Source of the DNA: Spirochaetota bacterium
Lineage (GTDB): Bacteria > Spirochaetota > Spirochaetia > Treponematales > Rectinemataceae
Assembly: GCA_022711355.1 (NCBI GenBank)
Contig: JAKLFE010000003.1
Span: forward strand, 62,001-126,000
DNA length: 64,000 bases
Direction: 5' to 3'
Part shown: piece by piece, positions 30,843-38,783 of the stretch
How the letters are laid out: each line of letters starts with the position of its first letter
How positions within the stretch are numbered: position 1 is the first letter of the stretch
Notes under the pieces: generated by a model
What the model saw: the letters and a program-made list of their open reading frames with translations, nothing else
Database searches by the model: none
What the model was told of the DNA's origin: nothing
Made by a program: the position numbers and the translations under genes

Positions 30843-32081
30843 ATGCAGGCGGCGACCAAGAGCATCGGGAAGAGCCTCGCGGATTTCCAGGCGGGGCTCA
30901 GGGAACGGGACCAGTCCTTCGAGGGGCATATCCGCGCGGATTACGCGGGGCGCTGGACCGGCGCGGCCCTGCGCGCGGCCCTCGGCGTCAGGACGACCCT
31001 CGTCCTCGCCCTCCAGGAGTACCTCGTGGAGGCGGGGCTCGTGAACATCGACCGCGTATCCCTGTCGCCGGTCACCGATCCCCTCTGCCACGACGTCGAG
31101 CACGCGCCGGTGATCTCGTATAAGGGAGTCCCCTACCGGACCACCCACTCGATGATCTACGGCAAGATGCTGGCCTGCATGAACCCGGGGATCGCGGGCA
31201 TCTTCGTGGACTCCCCGAACATCCGCCTCGAGCTGGCGGCCGAGGACGGGGCCCAGCGCGGCAAGTACCTCGTGGACTTCTCGCAGATGGACGTCGAGTT
31301 CAGGCGGGAGCGCCGCATCGGCGAGGAGATGTACTTCGACGAGCCGGAGACGGTGGCGCGGCTGCTCGAGCTCGAGCTGGACCGGGCCCTGGGCTTCTTC
31401 GAGGGCATGATCCGCCACGCGGTCTCGCGCCTCCTCGAGAAGCGGCAGCGCGAGCTCGCGACCCTCGGCGTAAGGCTCGAGCCGCCTGCCTCGCCCTTCC
31501 CCCGCTACGACAAGGACGAGGCGATGGCCGAGGCGGGCGGCGACGAGCGGCGCCTCGAGGAGCACCTCGGCCGTCGCTCGGGCTCGCAGTTCTTCTGGAT
31601 CACGGGCCTCGTGCGCGAGAACTACGACCTCGTCTATCCCTACCTCCGCAGGGAGGGCAAGCGCTCCCCCGGCCCCGTGAGCTCCCGGGAGGTCTACAAC
31701 TACGACCTCTGCGCCAAGGCCCTCCGTTCGGACGGCTCCGAGGGGAAGGCCTTCGAGGTCCTCTCCGGCGGCCTGCGCGAGTGGGTCTACCCGGCCATCG
31801 TCGAGCGCCTCCTCGACAACGGCATCATCGCGGCGCGGCCCCGCTTCACGGAGGAGGGCGGCCTGGAGAACATGGAGGAGCTCGAGGGCTACGGGCCCTT
31901 CCTCGCGGCCGCCCGCCTGCGCGGTCCCGAGGGCCTGCCCCTCTTCCCCGAGACGGCGGGCGGGGGGCTCGGGATCGAGCGCTGCCTCTACGCCCTGCTC
32001 AACGGGCCCGCGGTGCGCCGCATCGAGGACGTCACCCTCTTCGGCAAGAACCCGGACTCCGCGCCCCTCTACCTGTTCTAA
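30843..32081 (+). CDS. class II aminoacyl-tRNA synthetase-like asparagine synthetase (AsnRS paralogue)
   Basis: A 412-residue protein built only from a class II synthetase catalytic core. Motif 2 appears as KYLVDFSQMDVEFR (about residues 141-154) and motif 3 as GGGLGIERCLYALL (about 378-391). The N-terminal OB-fold anticodon-binding domain of AsnRS/AspRS is absent. Such AsnRS-derived cores are known in archaea as tRNA-independent asparagine synthetases that amidate aspartate with ATP and ammonia. It is not like E. coli AsnA. The five-Asn leader just upstream strongly supports a role in asparagine supply. AAGGATAGGATA precedes the ATG. Asparaginyl-tRNA formation is a less likely alternative. 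Confidence 0.75.
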   Translation: MQAATKSIGKSLADFQAGLRERDQSFEGHIRADYAGRWTGAALRAALGVRTTLVLALQEYLVEAGLVNIDRVSLSPVTDPLCHDVEHAPVISYKGVPYRTTHSMIYGKMLACMNPGIAGIFVDSPNIRLELAAEDGAQRGKYLVDFSQMDVEFRRERRIGEEMYFDEPETVARLLELELDRALGFFEGMIRHAVSRLLEKRQRELATLGVRLEPPASPFPRYDKDEAMAEAGGDERRLEEHLGRRSGSQFFWITGLVRENYDLVYPYLRREGKRSPGPVSSREVYNYDLCAKALRSDGSEGKAFEVLSGGLREWVYPAIVERLLDNGIIAARPRFTEEGGLENMEELEGYGPFLAAARLRGPEGLPLFPETAGGGLGIERCLYALLNGPAVRRIEDVTLFGKNPDSAPLYLF

Positions 32082-32196
32082 TGGCGGGATGGCCGAGGGC
32101 GGCGAGATTGCCGGAGGCGCGGGCGGATGCTATCCTAGCGATGCCCGCGCCCTGGCGAAGCCCGCCGCCCGCGCGGGCGAAGGGACTTCGTCCGGC

Positions 32197-33795
32197 ATGA
32201 GCCTCCGCGGCAAGACTTTCCTGATCCTCTGCCTGACCACCCTCGCGGCCGCCTTCCTCGCGGCCGGCATCTGGTACGCCTACACCATCGGGCGCTTCTC
32301 CGCGATGGAGGCGGCGGAGGCCGAGGGGGCCTACCGCCGCGTCCTCTCCCTCATCGCGGAGGACGTCGACATCCTCGACACGGTCGTCAAGGACTGGGCC
32401 TACTGGGACGCGAGCTACCAGTACGCGGCCTCGGCCGATCCAGCCTACGAGGCGGAGAACCTCGGGGGGGCGAACGGCTTCGACAACCTGCGGCTTTCCT
32501 GCTTCGCCTTCGTGGGCCGGGACGGGAGGACGCTCTATTCCTACGCGATCCGGCCTTCCGAGGCCGCGGAGGTGGCCGCCCTCGCGCGGAGCCTGGCTCC
32601 CCTGGGCCCCGTCACGGGCCTGGCCCTCGTCGGCCACGGGATACATCTCGTCGCGGCCCGCCCCGCGCGCCGGAGCGACGGCTCGGGCGAGCCGCGGGGC
32701 CTCGTCCTCATGGCGCGCGAGCTCGACGCGGCCCGCCTGGCCCGCTACGGCCGCCTCCTGGGTATCTCGGCCCGGCTCTCGGCCCAGGTCGGGGGTGGCG
32801 AGCCGGACGCGGAGGGCGAGGGCGCCGGGGCGATCGAGCTCGTCCGCGCCCCCGACGGCCTGCGCGCCTCCGCGGCCCTCCGCGACCTGCGCGGCTCCGA
32901 GCTCATCAGGCTCGAGGTCGACGGGCTCGACGACGAGTCCTACGGCCGGGGCGCGGCCCTCGGCCTCTTCCTCGTCACGGTCCTCCTCGTCGGGGGCGGC
33001 GTCAGCGCGGCCTCGCTCCTCGTCATGGAGTCCAAGGTCTTCCTCCGGATCGGCCAGCTCGCCGCCGGCCTCGGCTCCATCGCCGCGGGCAAGGATACCG
33101 GAGCCCGCCTTCCCGAGCAGGGGAACGACGAGTTCTCCGAGCTCTCCCGCGCGATGAACCGCACCCTCGACTCGCTCGGGACTGTCATCCGCCAGCGGGA
33201 CGCGACCCTCCGCGAGGTGAACCACCGCGTCAAGAACAACCTCCAGGTCGTCGCGAGCCTCCTGTCCCTGCAGGCGGCCGAGTCGCGGAGCCCCGAGGCC
33301 GCCGAGGCCCTGCGCGAGGGCAAGCGGAGGGTCCTCGCCCTCGCCCTGGTCCACGAGGAGCTCTACGCCGATCCCGACCTGGGCTCGGTCGCGGCGACCG
33401 GCTTCCTCGAGCGCCTCGCCCTCGGCGTCGAGCCCCGCACCGCCTCCGGCGCCCACGTCGGGGTCCTCGTCGAGGGCAGCGAGGTGGCCATCGACGCCTG
33501 GCGGGCCATGAACGTGGGGATCATCATGAGCGAGGCGATCACCGCGGCAGGCAAGCTCGCCCTCGACGATCGGGGGAGCCGACGGCTCCTCCTGCGCGCC
33601 CGGGCCGCCGAGGACGGGGGCTTCGCCATCGAGCTGCGCCGCGAGGGGCCGGGGCCGGATGGCAACCTCGAGGGACTCGGCTCCTCTTTCGCGCGGGGCC
33701 TCGCCGCCCAGATCGGGGCGAGCATCGAAGCGAGCCGGCCGGGGAGCGACGGCCTGCTGTTCGCGCTGCGGGTTCCCGCGCCGCCGCGGGGGTGA
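32197..33795 (+). CDS. membrane sensor histidine kinase-like protein, HisKA_2 type, with altered ATP-binding site
   Basis: A 532-residue protein. A first membrane helix (about 8-28) precedes an extracytoplasmic domain (30-250) resembling CHASE4 (VVKDWAYWDASYQYA). A second helix (about 252-275), a HAMP-like linker and the HisKA_2 box with LREVNHRVKNNLQVVASLLSLQA (phospho-acceptor His near residue 352) follow. The ATPase domain is abnormal: the N-box normally reading VNELVTNA is MSEAITAA, so the magnesium-binding Asn is missing. A partial G-box, GLGSSFARGLAAQIGA, remains. It may be a kinase-dead sensor or a phosphotransfer partner. No response regulator is adjacent. TATCCT at 32131-32136 may be the -10. 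Confidence 0.75.
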   Translation: MSLRGKTFLILCLTTLAAAFLAAGIWYAYTIGRFSAMEAAEAEGAYRRVLSLIAEDVDILDTVVKDWAYWDASYQYAASADPAYEAENLGGANGFDNLRLSCFAFVGRDGRTLYSYAIRPSEAAEVAALARSLAPLGPVTGLALVGHGIHLVAARPARRSDGSGEPRGLVLMARELDAARLARYGRLLGISARLSAQVGGGEPDAEGEGAGAIELVRAPDGLRASAALRDLRGSELIRLEVDGLDDESYGRGAALGLFLVTVLLVGGGVSAASLLVMESKVFLRIGQLAAGLGSIAAGKDTGARLPEQGNDEFSELSRAMNRTLDSLGTVIRQRDATLREVNHRVKNNLQVVASLLSLQAAESRSPEAAEALREGKRRVLALALVHEELYADPDLGSVAATGFLERLALGVEPRTASGAHVGVLVEGSEVAIDAWRAMNVGIIMSEAITAAGKLALDDRGSRRLLLRARAAEDGGFAIELRREGPGPDGNLEGLGSSFARGLAAQIGASIEASRPGSDGLLFALRVPAPPRG

Positions 33796-33808
33796 GGAAG
33801 GAAGGGCG

Positions 33809-34975
33809 ATGGGCAAGGCGCGGATCCATTATTTCTCGGCCACGGGCAACACGCGCCGGGCCGTCGACATCGCCGCCGCGCGGCTGTCGGAGGAGGGCTG
33901 GGAGCTCGAGCTGATCCCGATCCTGGCGCGGGGGCCGGCGAAGGGAGGGGGGGGAGGCGCGGCGCCGCCCTCCGCCCCGGACTCCGCCGCGGCTTCAGCC
34001 GCGACGGCTTCAGCCGCGACGGCCCCCCCCGACCTTACCCTGGTCGCCTTCCCGACCCTCGCCTGGGGCCCGCCGGCCTTCGTGCGCCGGCACCTCCTCG
34101 GCCTGCCGGGCGCCGAGGGCGAGCGGGCCGCCGTCCTCGCGACCTGCGGGGGCGGGGCCCTGGGCGCCCTCGGCGCCGCGGCGAGGCTCCTCGAGCGCCG
34201 CGGCTACGAGGTCCTCCTCACCGGGGCCGCGACCTATCCCTCGAACTGGACCCAGTTCGAGGACGGGCCGAGCGAGGAGGCCGCTGCCCGGGAGACGGAG
34301 CGGGGCGACGCCGAGGCCCGGGACTTCGCGGAAAAGCTCGCCTCGGGAGCCCGCTCCCGCTACGGCTATCCGCCGCTGCACGCCCTCTGGTCCGCGCCCG
34401 TGGCCCTCGCCTTCGGCTTCCTCGGGCGGCGCGCCCTGGGCAAGCTCTTCGTGGCCGACGCGAGCTGCACGGGCTGCGGCCTCTGCGCCCGGGTCTGCCC
34501 GGCCGCGGCGATATCGATGGAGGGCGCCGGCCGCCTCGCGCGGCCCCGCTGGTCCTTCTCCTGCGAGAACTGCAACCGCTGCATCAACGCCTGCCCGAGC
34601 CGCTCGATCCAGTCCTCGCTCTTCCGCGCCCTCCTCCACGGCGCGGCCTTCGTCCTCCTCGCGGCCGCCGCCCTATCCTGGGCCGGCGCCGCGGCCGGCG
34701 CCCTCGCGGCCCTCGGCGCTGGAGCCCTGGCCCGGACCGCGGCCTACCTGGCCGCGCTGGCGGCGGGCTCGGCCGTAGCGCTCTGGCTCCAGTTCGGCCT
34801 CCTCGACTCCCTGGCCTACCGCCTCGAGGGCCGAGCCGGGAGCGCGCTCCGCGCGAGCGGCTACACGAAGGGCTTTCGGCGCTACCTGGCGAAGGGCTTC
34901 GATCCGGCCGCGGAGGCGAAGCTCGCCGCTCGGAGCGGGGACGCGGCCGGCCGCTCCCCGAAGCAGGGATCATAA
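33809..34975 (+). CDS. EFR1 family ferredoxin (flavodoxin-like plus 2x[4Fe-4S])
   Basis: A 388-residue electron carrier. The N-terminal flavodoxin-like domain starts IHYFSATGNTRRAVDIAA, with the phosphate-binding SATGNT loop. A Gly/Ala/Ser-rich insert interrupts it at residues 45-70. Two 4Fe-4S motifs follow at about residues 223-265: CTGCGLCARVCP and CENCNRCINACP. Two hydrophobic helices (about 278-335) anchor it to the membrane, and a basic tail ends the protein. Redox partner unknown. Start ATG 33809 has GGAAGGAAGG upstream and lies 13 bp after the kinase gene, so they may be co-transcribed. Confidence 0.88.
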   Translation: MGKARIHYFSATGNTRRAVDIAAARLSEEGWELELIPILARGPAKGGGGGAAPPSAPDSAAASAATASAATAPPDLTLVAFPTLAWGPPAFVRRHLLGLPGAEGERAAVLATCGGGALGALGAAARLLERRGYEVLLTGAATYPSNWTQFEDGPSEEAAARETERGDAEARDFAEKLASGARSRYGYPPLHALWSAPVALAFGFLGRRALGKLFVADASCTGCGLCARVCPAAAISMEGAGRLARPRWSFSCENCNRCINACPSRSIQSSLFRALLHGAAFVLLAAAALSWAGAAAGALAALGAGALARTAAYLAALAAGSAVALWLQFGLLDSLAYRLEGRAGSALRASGYTKGFRRYLAKGFDPAAEAKLAARSGDAAGRSPKQGS

Positions 34976-34988
34976 GGGAGGCAGGGAC

Positions 34989-35633
34989 ATGGCCGCATCC
35001 AGGAAAAGCAAGGTCGAGGGCAACCCGGCGGCGAAGGGCCGCGGCGCGGGCACGTCGGCTCGGGCGGGGAAGCAGGCGGGAGCCGCGAAGGACCCGGCCT
35101 CGAAGGCCAGGAAGGGCGCGAAGCGGGGAGCCGCGGCCGCGGCCGCCCTCGAGGAGCTCCTCGCCCTCCTCCCCGAGCTCGACGAGGAGGGCGTCGCCTT
35201 CCTCCTCGAGCAGGCGAGGACCCACCGCTACAACATGGAGGTGGAGCGCCTGAACGCGGTGGCGGCCCGCACCGTGGACCGCGGCGAGGCCGGCCGGGCC
35301 GCCCCCTCCGGCTCGGGCGGCCTCGTGCGGGAGGGCGCGGAGGCCGGGCTCCGCGTCGAGCGCTCCAGCGACGGCTCGACCTACCACATCGTCGCGAACG
35401 GGGTATGGAAGATGTTCTCGGTCGAGGAGATGTCGGCCCTGGTCCGCATGACGAGGGCCGAGGATTCCGAGGAGGAGGTCGGCCGGCGCCTCTACGCCTG
35501 GCTCGACCGGGAGCGCCGCGACGCCCTGGGCGACCTCGGGATCGCCCGGCCCTCCTCGCCGGCCCTGATCGAGATCGTCAGGCTCCTGCGGAAGAGCTTC
35601 CCGGCCGCCGGAGCGGCGAAGGGGCGGGGCTGA
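34989..35633 (+). CDS. hypothetical protein with basic N-terminal tail
   Basis: A 214-residue protein with GGGAGG before the ATG, 13 bp after the EFR1 gene. Residues 1-50 are Lys/Arg/Ala/Gly-rich, low-complexity and histone-tail-like. The middle (52-75) is a Leu/Glu-rich helix. Residues about 115-200 look folded, with STYHIVANGVWKMFSVEEMSALVRM and a Trp/Arg-rich AWLDRERRDALGDLGI segment. No family is recognised. The basic tail suggests nucleic-acid binding. Confidence 0.7.
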   Translation: MAASRKSKVEGNPAAKGRGAGTSARAGKQAGAAKDPASKARKGAKRGAAAAAALEELLALLPELDEEGVAFLLEQARTHRYNMEVERLNAVAARTVDRGEAGRAAPSGSGGLVREGAEAGLRVERSSDGSTYHIVANGVWKMFSVEEMSALVRMTRAEDSEEEVGRRLYAWLDRERRDALGDLGIARPSSPALIEIVRLLRKSFPAAGAAKGRG

Positions 35634-35657
35634 GGGCGGGGAATTTGGAAAAGGGGC

Positions 35658-35692
35658 GCCGGGGAAAACCTTTTCGAAAGGTTTGCCCCGGC
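35658..35692. terminator. long symmetric inverted repeat between convergent genes
   Basis: GCCGGGG...AAACCTTT, loop TCG, AAAGGTTT...CCCCGGC. The stem is nearly perfect on both strands, and it sits between two convergent genes. It probably stops transcription from both sides, though it has no terminal T-run. Confidence 0.55.
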
Positions 35693-35727
35693 TCCGTCCC
35701 CGGATCGCGCGAGCTCGGTTCCCGAAC

Positions 35728-37008
35728 TCAGGAGCCGGCGAGTATCCCATCGGCGGCCCGCAGGCCCGCGGCCCAGGCCGCCGTGATGCCGCGGCTGGTG
35801 CCGGCCCCGTCGCCGACGAGGTAGAGGCCGGGGAGGGCGCGGAAGTGCTCGTCCTGGAAGGCGGGGCGGTTCGCGTAGAGCTTGATCTCGGGATAGTACA
35901 TGATGGTGCTGGGGTGGAGGAGGCCTGGCACCACGGTGTCCAGGCTCTTCATCGCGCTCCACAGGGCCCGCATGACCTTGGCCGGGGCGCAGAGGCCGAT
36001 ATCCCCGGGCGTGGCCGAGGGCAGGGTCGGCTCGAAATCGTAGAGGTCTCCCGAGAAGCTCTCGCGGAAGGAGCGCTTGCCCAGGCGGAAGTCGCCGACG
36101 CGCTGCATGATGGGCTTGCCGCCGCCCAGGAGGGCGGCCTGGCGGCCGAGCATGCGCGCGTAGTCCTGGCCCGAGGCGAGGGGCTCGGTGAGGGTGACGG
36201 TCTTGAGCATGGCGAAGTTGACGAGGCCGTTCGCGGGCCGGGAGCCCGACCAGGCGTGGCCGTTCACGCTGTACCAGAGCTCGCCCTCGGGGCCCTCGTA
36301 GCGCTCCTGGACGACGTGGGCGGCCCCCGAGTTCGTGCAGAAGGTCCGGGTCTTCTTGGGGAAGAGGAACTTGGGGTCGTAGTAGTCGCGGACGATGGGG
36401 TAGTGCTCCTGCCGGGTCTCGATGCGCAGGCCCACGTCCACGACGTTGTCGCGGTACTCGACCCCGGCCTCGGTCATAAGCTCGCGGAGGAAGTCGAAGC
36501 CCCCGCGGCCCGGGGCCACGACGAGGTTCCCGTAGGCGAGCTCGCGCTTCTCCGTCGTCAGGACCCGCGCGGAGGCGTCGAGGGAGAGGGCCCGCTCGCC
36601 CAGGGAGAGCGCGGCGCCGAGGGCGGCGAGGCGGGCGACGAGGCGCTTGATGAGCTCGAGGCCCCCGTCCGTGCCGAGGTGGGCCTGCCGGATCTCCAGG
36701 AGGCGGACGCCGATCTTCTCGGCGCGGCGGCCGTAGACGTCGAGGTTGCGCTTGGGCAGGATCGAGGGCTCGAGGAAGGCCTCGACCCGGGCGAGGTAGG
36801 ATGCGGCCTGGGCCTCGGTCCAGCAGTGCTCCGGGAAGCCGATGGGCCAGGTGAAGTTCATCTTGCAGTCGTTCCGCAGGCCGCCCGAGGAGAACTCGTT
36901 CTTGTCCAGCACGAGGATCGAGGAGGCCGGCCTCCGGGCCAGGAGCTCGAAGGCCGCGCCGAGGCCGGCCGGCCCCGAGCCGACGATGACGACATCGTAT
37001 CGTTCCAT
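35728..37008 (-). CDS. FAD-dependent oxidoreductase (geranylgeranyl-reductase/thioredoxin-reductase-like fold)
   Basis: A 426-residue flavoprotein. The N-terminal dinucleotide-binding motif is VVIVGSGPAGLGAAFELL (about residues 5-22), followed by ILVLDKNEFSSGGLRND. A second nucleotide-type strand, NLVVAPGRGGFDFLRELM, lies near residue 160. The C-terminal GLYLVGDGAGTSRGITAAWAAGLRAAD is the FAD-closing motif. Cys residues occur in FCTNSGAAH and LCAPAKV. The substrate is unknown; related proteins act on quinones, lipids or hydrophobic dienes. AGGAAGGG precedes ATG 37008. It lies 8 bp after the sugar-binding lipoprotein gene, in one transcript. Confidence 0.8.
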   Translation of the reverse strand: MERYDVVIVGSGPAGLGAAFELLARRPASSILVLDKNEFSSGGLRNDCKMNFTWPIGFPEHCWTEAQAASYLARVEAFLEPSILPKRNLDVYGRRAEKIGVRLLEIRQAHLGTDGGLELIKRLVARLAALGAALSLGERALSLDASARVLTTEKRELAYGNLVVAPGRGGFDFLRELMTEAGVEYRDNVVDVGLRIETRQEHYPIVRDYYDPKFLFPKKTRTFCTNSGAAHVVQERYEGPEGELWYSVNGHAWSGSRPANGLVNFAMLKTVTLTEPLASGQDYARMLGRQAALLGGGKPIMQRVGDFRLGKRSFRESFSGDLYDFEPTLPSATPGDIGLCAPAKVMRALWSAMKSLDTVVPGLLHPSTIMYYPEIKLYANRPAFQDEHFRALPGLYLVGDGAGTSRGITAAWAAGLRAADGILAGS

Positions 37009-37016
37009 TGCCCTTC

Positions 37017-38018
37017 CTAGTTCGCGGGGGGATCGAAGTCCGGGGATCGGACCTCGGCATAGGGAAGGATGAGGCTCTTGCCGTCGATGAGCTCGAAACC
37101 GGCCTCGGCGGGGTCCCGGCCGAAGGCGAGGGCGTAGGCCGCGTCGAGGGCGGCCGAGCCGACGGCGGCCGGGTCGCCGGCCACCGCGCCGGCGAGGCGG
37201 AGGCCGGAAAGCTCGCTCAGGGAGGGGGCGGGCCGCCCGGGGAGGAAGGCGACGACGGGAACCGGGGACAGACCCCGAGCCGGAGGGCCGAGGGCATCGG
37301 CCGCGGCGGCCGCGCTCGCGGCGTCGGCCGCGGCCACGGCCTCGACCCGGCTTCCCGGCCGCGAGGCGAGGGCGGCTATGGCCTCCGCGCCCCGGGCGGA
37401 GAGGCCATCGACCTCGATGCCCGCCCCGTCGAGGGAGGCGAGGCAGTCCAGGTTCCGCTCCTCGTCGGCGGAGCCGGAGGAGAGCCCGGCGAAGGCGAGT
37501 CGCATCCGGCCGTTCCGGTCCCGGTCCGAGGCGGGGACAGAGCCCCAGGAGGCGGCGAGGACCGAGGCGAGGGCCGGGCCGGCCCGCGAGGCCGCGTGGC
37601 CGACGAAGAGGAGCTTGTCCCAGCTGCGCAGCTCCTCGATCCGGGGCTCCTCGCCCAGGAGGACGAGGGGGACGTTCGCCGCCTTGGCCCGGGCGATGAC
37701 CGCCGCGGCCTCCGCCGCGGTCGGCGGGGCGACGACCAGGGTCTTGGCTCCCCGGCTGATAAGCTTGTCGACCTGGCCGAGCTGGGCCGCCCCCTCGCCC
37801 TTGCCGTCCATGACGGCCAGGAGGGCCCGGCCCTCGGCGCCCCGCTCCATGGCGGCGAGGCAGGCGGTCGAGAAGGGGCTTTTCGCGTCGGCGAGGGCGA
37901 CGCCTATGAGGGGTTTGCCCGCTTCGCTCTCCGAGCAGGAATAGACGGCCGCCGAGAAGAGGAAGGTGGCGAGGAGGGGGGCGGCGAGGCGCCGCGGGGC
38001 GGCCTGGGCGGGTATCAC
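37017..38018 (-). CDS. MglB-like periplasmic sugar-binding lipoprotein
   Basis: A 333-residue protein from GTG 38018. The signal peptide LAAPLLATFLFSAAVYSC ends in a lipobox Cys (about residue 27). The mature part matches periplasmic-binding-protein fold I: KPLIGVALADAKSPFSTACLAAMERGAEG, then LISRGAKTLVVAPPTAAEAAAVIARAKAANVPLVLLG. No ABC transporter genes are adjacent, so it may be a chemoreceptor partner or an orphan binder. Two dispersed elements are in frame (37264-37276 read G-L-S-P; 37533-37546 degenerate, read G-S-V-P). The start is supported by a very good promoter 8 nt upstream. Confidence 0.75.
   Translation of the reverse strand: MIPAQAAPRRLAAPLLATFLFSAAVYSCSESEAGKPLIGVALADAKSPFSTACLAAMERGAEGRALLAVMDGKGEGAAQLGQVDKLISRGAKTLVVAPPTAAEAAAVIARAKAANVPLVLLGEEPRIEELRSWDKLLFVGHAASRAGPALASVLAASWGSVPASDRDRNGRMRLAFAGLSSGSADEERNLDCLASLDGAGIEVDGLSARGAEAIAALASRPGSRVEAVAAADAASAAAAADALGPPARGLSPVPVVAFLPGRPAPSLSELSGLRLAGAVAGDPAAVGSAALDAAYALAFGRDPAEAGFELIDGKSLILPYAEVRSPDFDPPAN
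37264..37276. repeat. dispersed element GGGGACAGACCCC, in frame
   Basis: Inside the sugar-binding lipoprotein gene, read as G-L-S-P. A degenerate GGGGACAGAGCCCC lies at 37533-37546 in the same gene. Confidence 0.85.
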
Positions 38019-38026
38019 GCGGAGCG

Positions 38027-38055
38027 ATTGTACCCTCCGGGCCTCCCCCTGTCCA
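38027..38055 (-). promoter_or_regulatory. leaderless-type promoter of the sugar-binding lipoprotein gene
   Basis: On the minus strand TGGACA, 17-nt spacer, TACAAT. The -10 ends 8 nt before GTG 38018, and no Shine-Dalgarno is present. This is one of the best sigma-70 matches in the window. Confidence 0.75.
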
Positions 38056-38119
38056 GAACGCGCTTCGGGAGGGGGCCGGGCTGGCTTCCGAGACCGCAGA
38101 GCCGTAGGCCGTACGGATA

Positions 38120-38147
38120 TTGACCGAGGCGGGGTGCTGCATATGCT
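38120..38147 (+). promoter_or_regulatory. promoter of the divergent tetR gene
   Basis: TTGACC, 16-nt spacer, TATGCT, then GGGGGGAGG before GTG 38166. Confidence 0.5.
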
Positions 38148-38165
38148 TGTAGGGGGGAGGCGCCC

Positions 38166-38783
38166 GTGGGCAGAGGCAAGAAGATCGATGACGTGGCCGT
38201 CGTCGTGGACGCGGCCATCAAGCTGATCGAAGAGGGCGGCATCGAGGAATTCTCCACGCGACGCCTGGCGGCCGCCCTCCATATCTCGGCGATGACGCTG
38301 TACAACTATTTCACCGACCGGGAGGCCATCCTCAAGAAGGTGGCCATCCGCTGCCTCAACGAGTTCACCGCGGAAACGGAGGGGGAGATCGGCGCCGCCC
38401 GCGCGAGGGGGGAGGCGGCCAATCCCGTCCAGGCCCTCAGGCTCCTCGCCCGCCGCCTCTTCGAGCTCGGCATGGCCAGGCCCAAGCTCTACCTCTTCCT
38501 CTTCGACTCGTCGATGGGCGGGGTGCGGGAGGATCCGGAGGTCTCGCGGGAGTACGGCTACTTCGCCCAGGCGGCGGCGGGGGCGCTCCGGGACGGCTCC
38601 CTCTCGGAGGAGCTCCGGAAGGATGCCCTCCTCTTCGAGCTCCTCGCGAACAGCCTCGTCGTCGGCTCGATCCGCTGGCCGGGGAGCATCGACCGGGGCT
38701 CCTGCCTGGCCCTGGTGGACCGGGCCTACGAGCGCATCCTCGCGCGCTACGAGTCCCTGGTGGCCGAGGCGGCGCCGGGCTAG
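38166..38783 (+). CDS. TetR family regulator
   Basis: A 205-residue regulator from GTG 38166. The helix-turn-helix spans about residues 8-55 (AAIKLIEEGGIEEFSTRRLAAALHISAMTLYNYFTDREAIL). The C-terminal domain resembles the WHG-type TetR ligand-binding fold. It is divergent from the sugar-binding lipoprotein and flavoprotein genes, which it may control from the 147-bp shared region. It converges on alr with a 4-bp overlap at the stop codons. Confidence 0.88.
   Translation: MGRGKKIDDVAVVVDAAIKLIEEGGIEEFSTRRLAAALHISAMTLYNYFTDREAILKKVAIRCLNEFTAETEGEIGAARARGEAANPVQALRLLARRLFELGMARPKLYLFLFDSSMGGVREDPEVSREYGYFAQAAAGALRDGSLSEELRKDALLFELLANSLVVGSIRWPGSIDRGSCLALVDRAYERILARYESLVAEAAPG

Noticed and set aside
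32141-32200. 19-codon ORF just after TATCCT and overlapping the sensor kinase start (ATGA)
   Set aside because: Only 4 nt from the -10 box and without SD; Pro/Arg content is what GC-rich random sequence gives. The kinase start at 32197 is enough.
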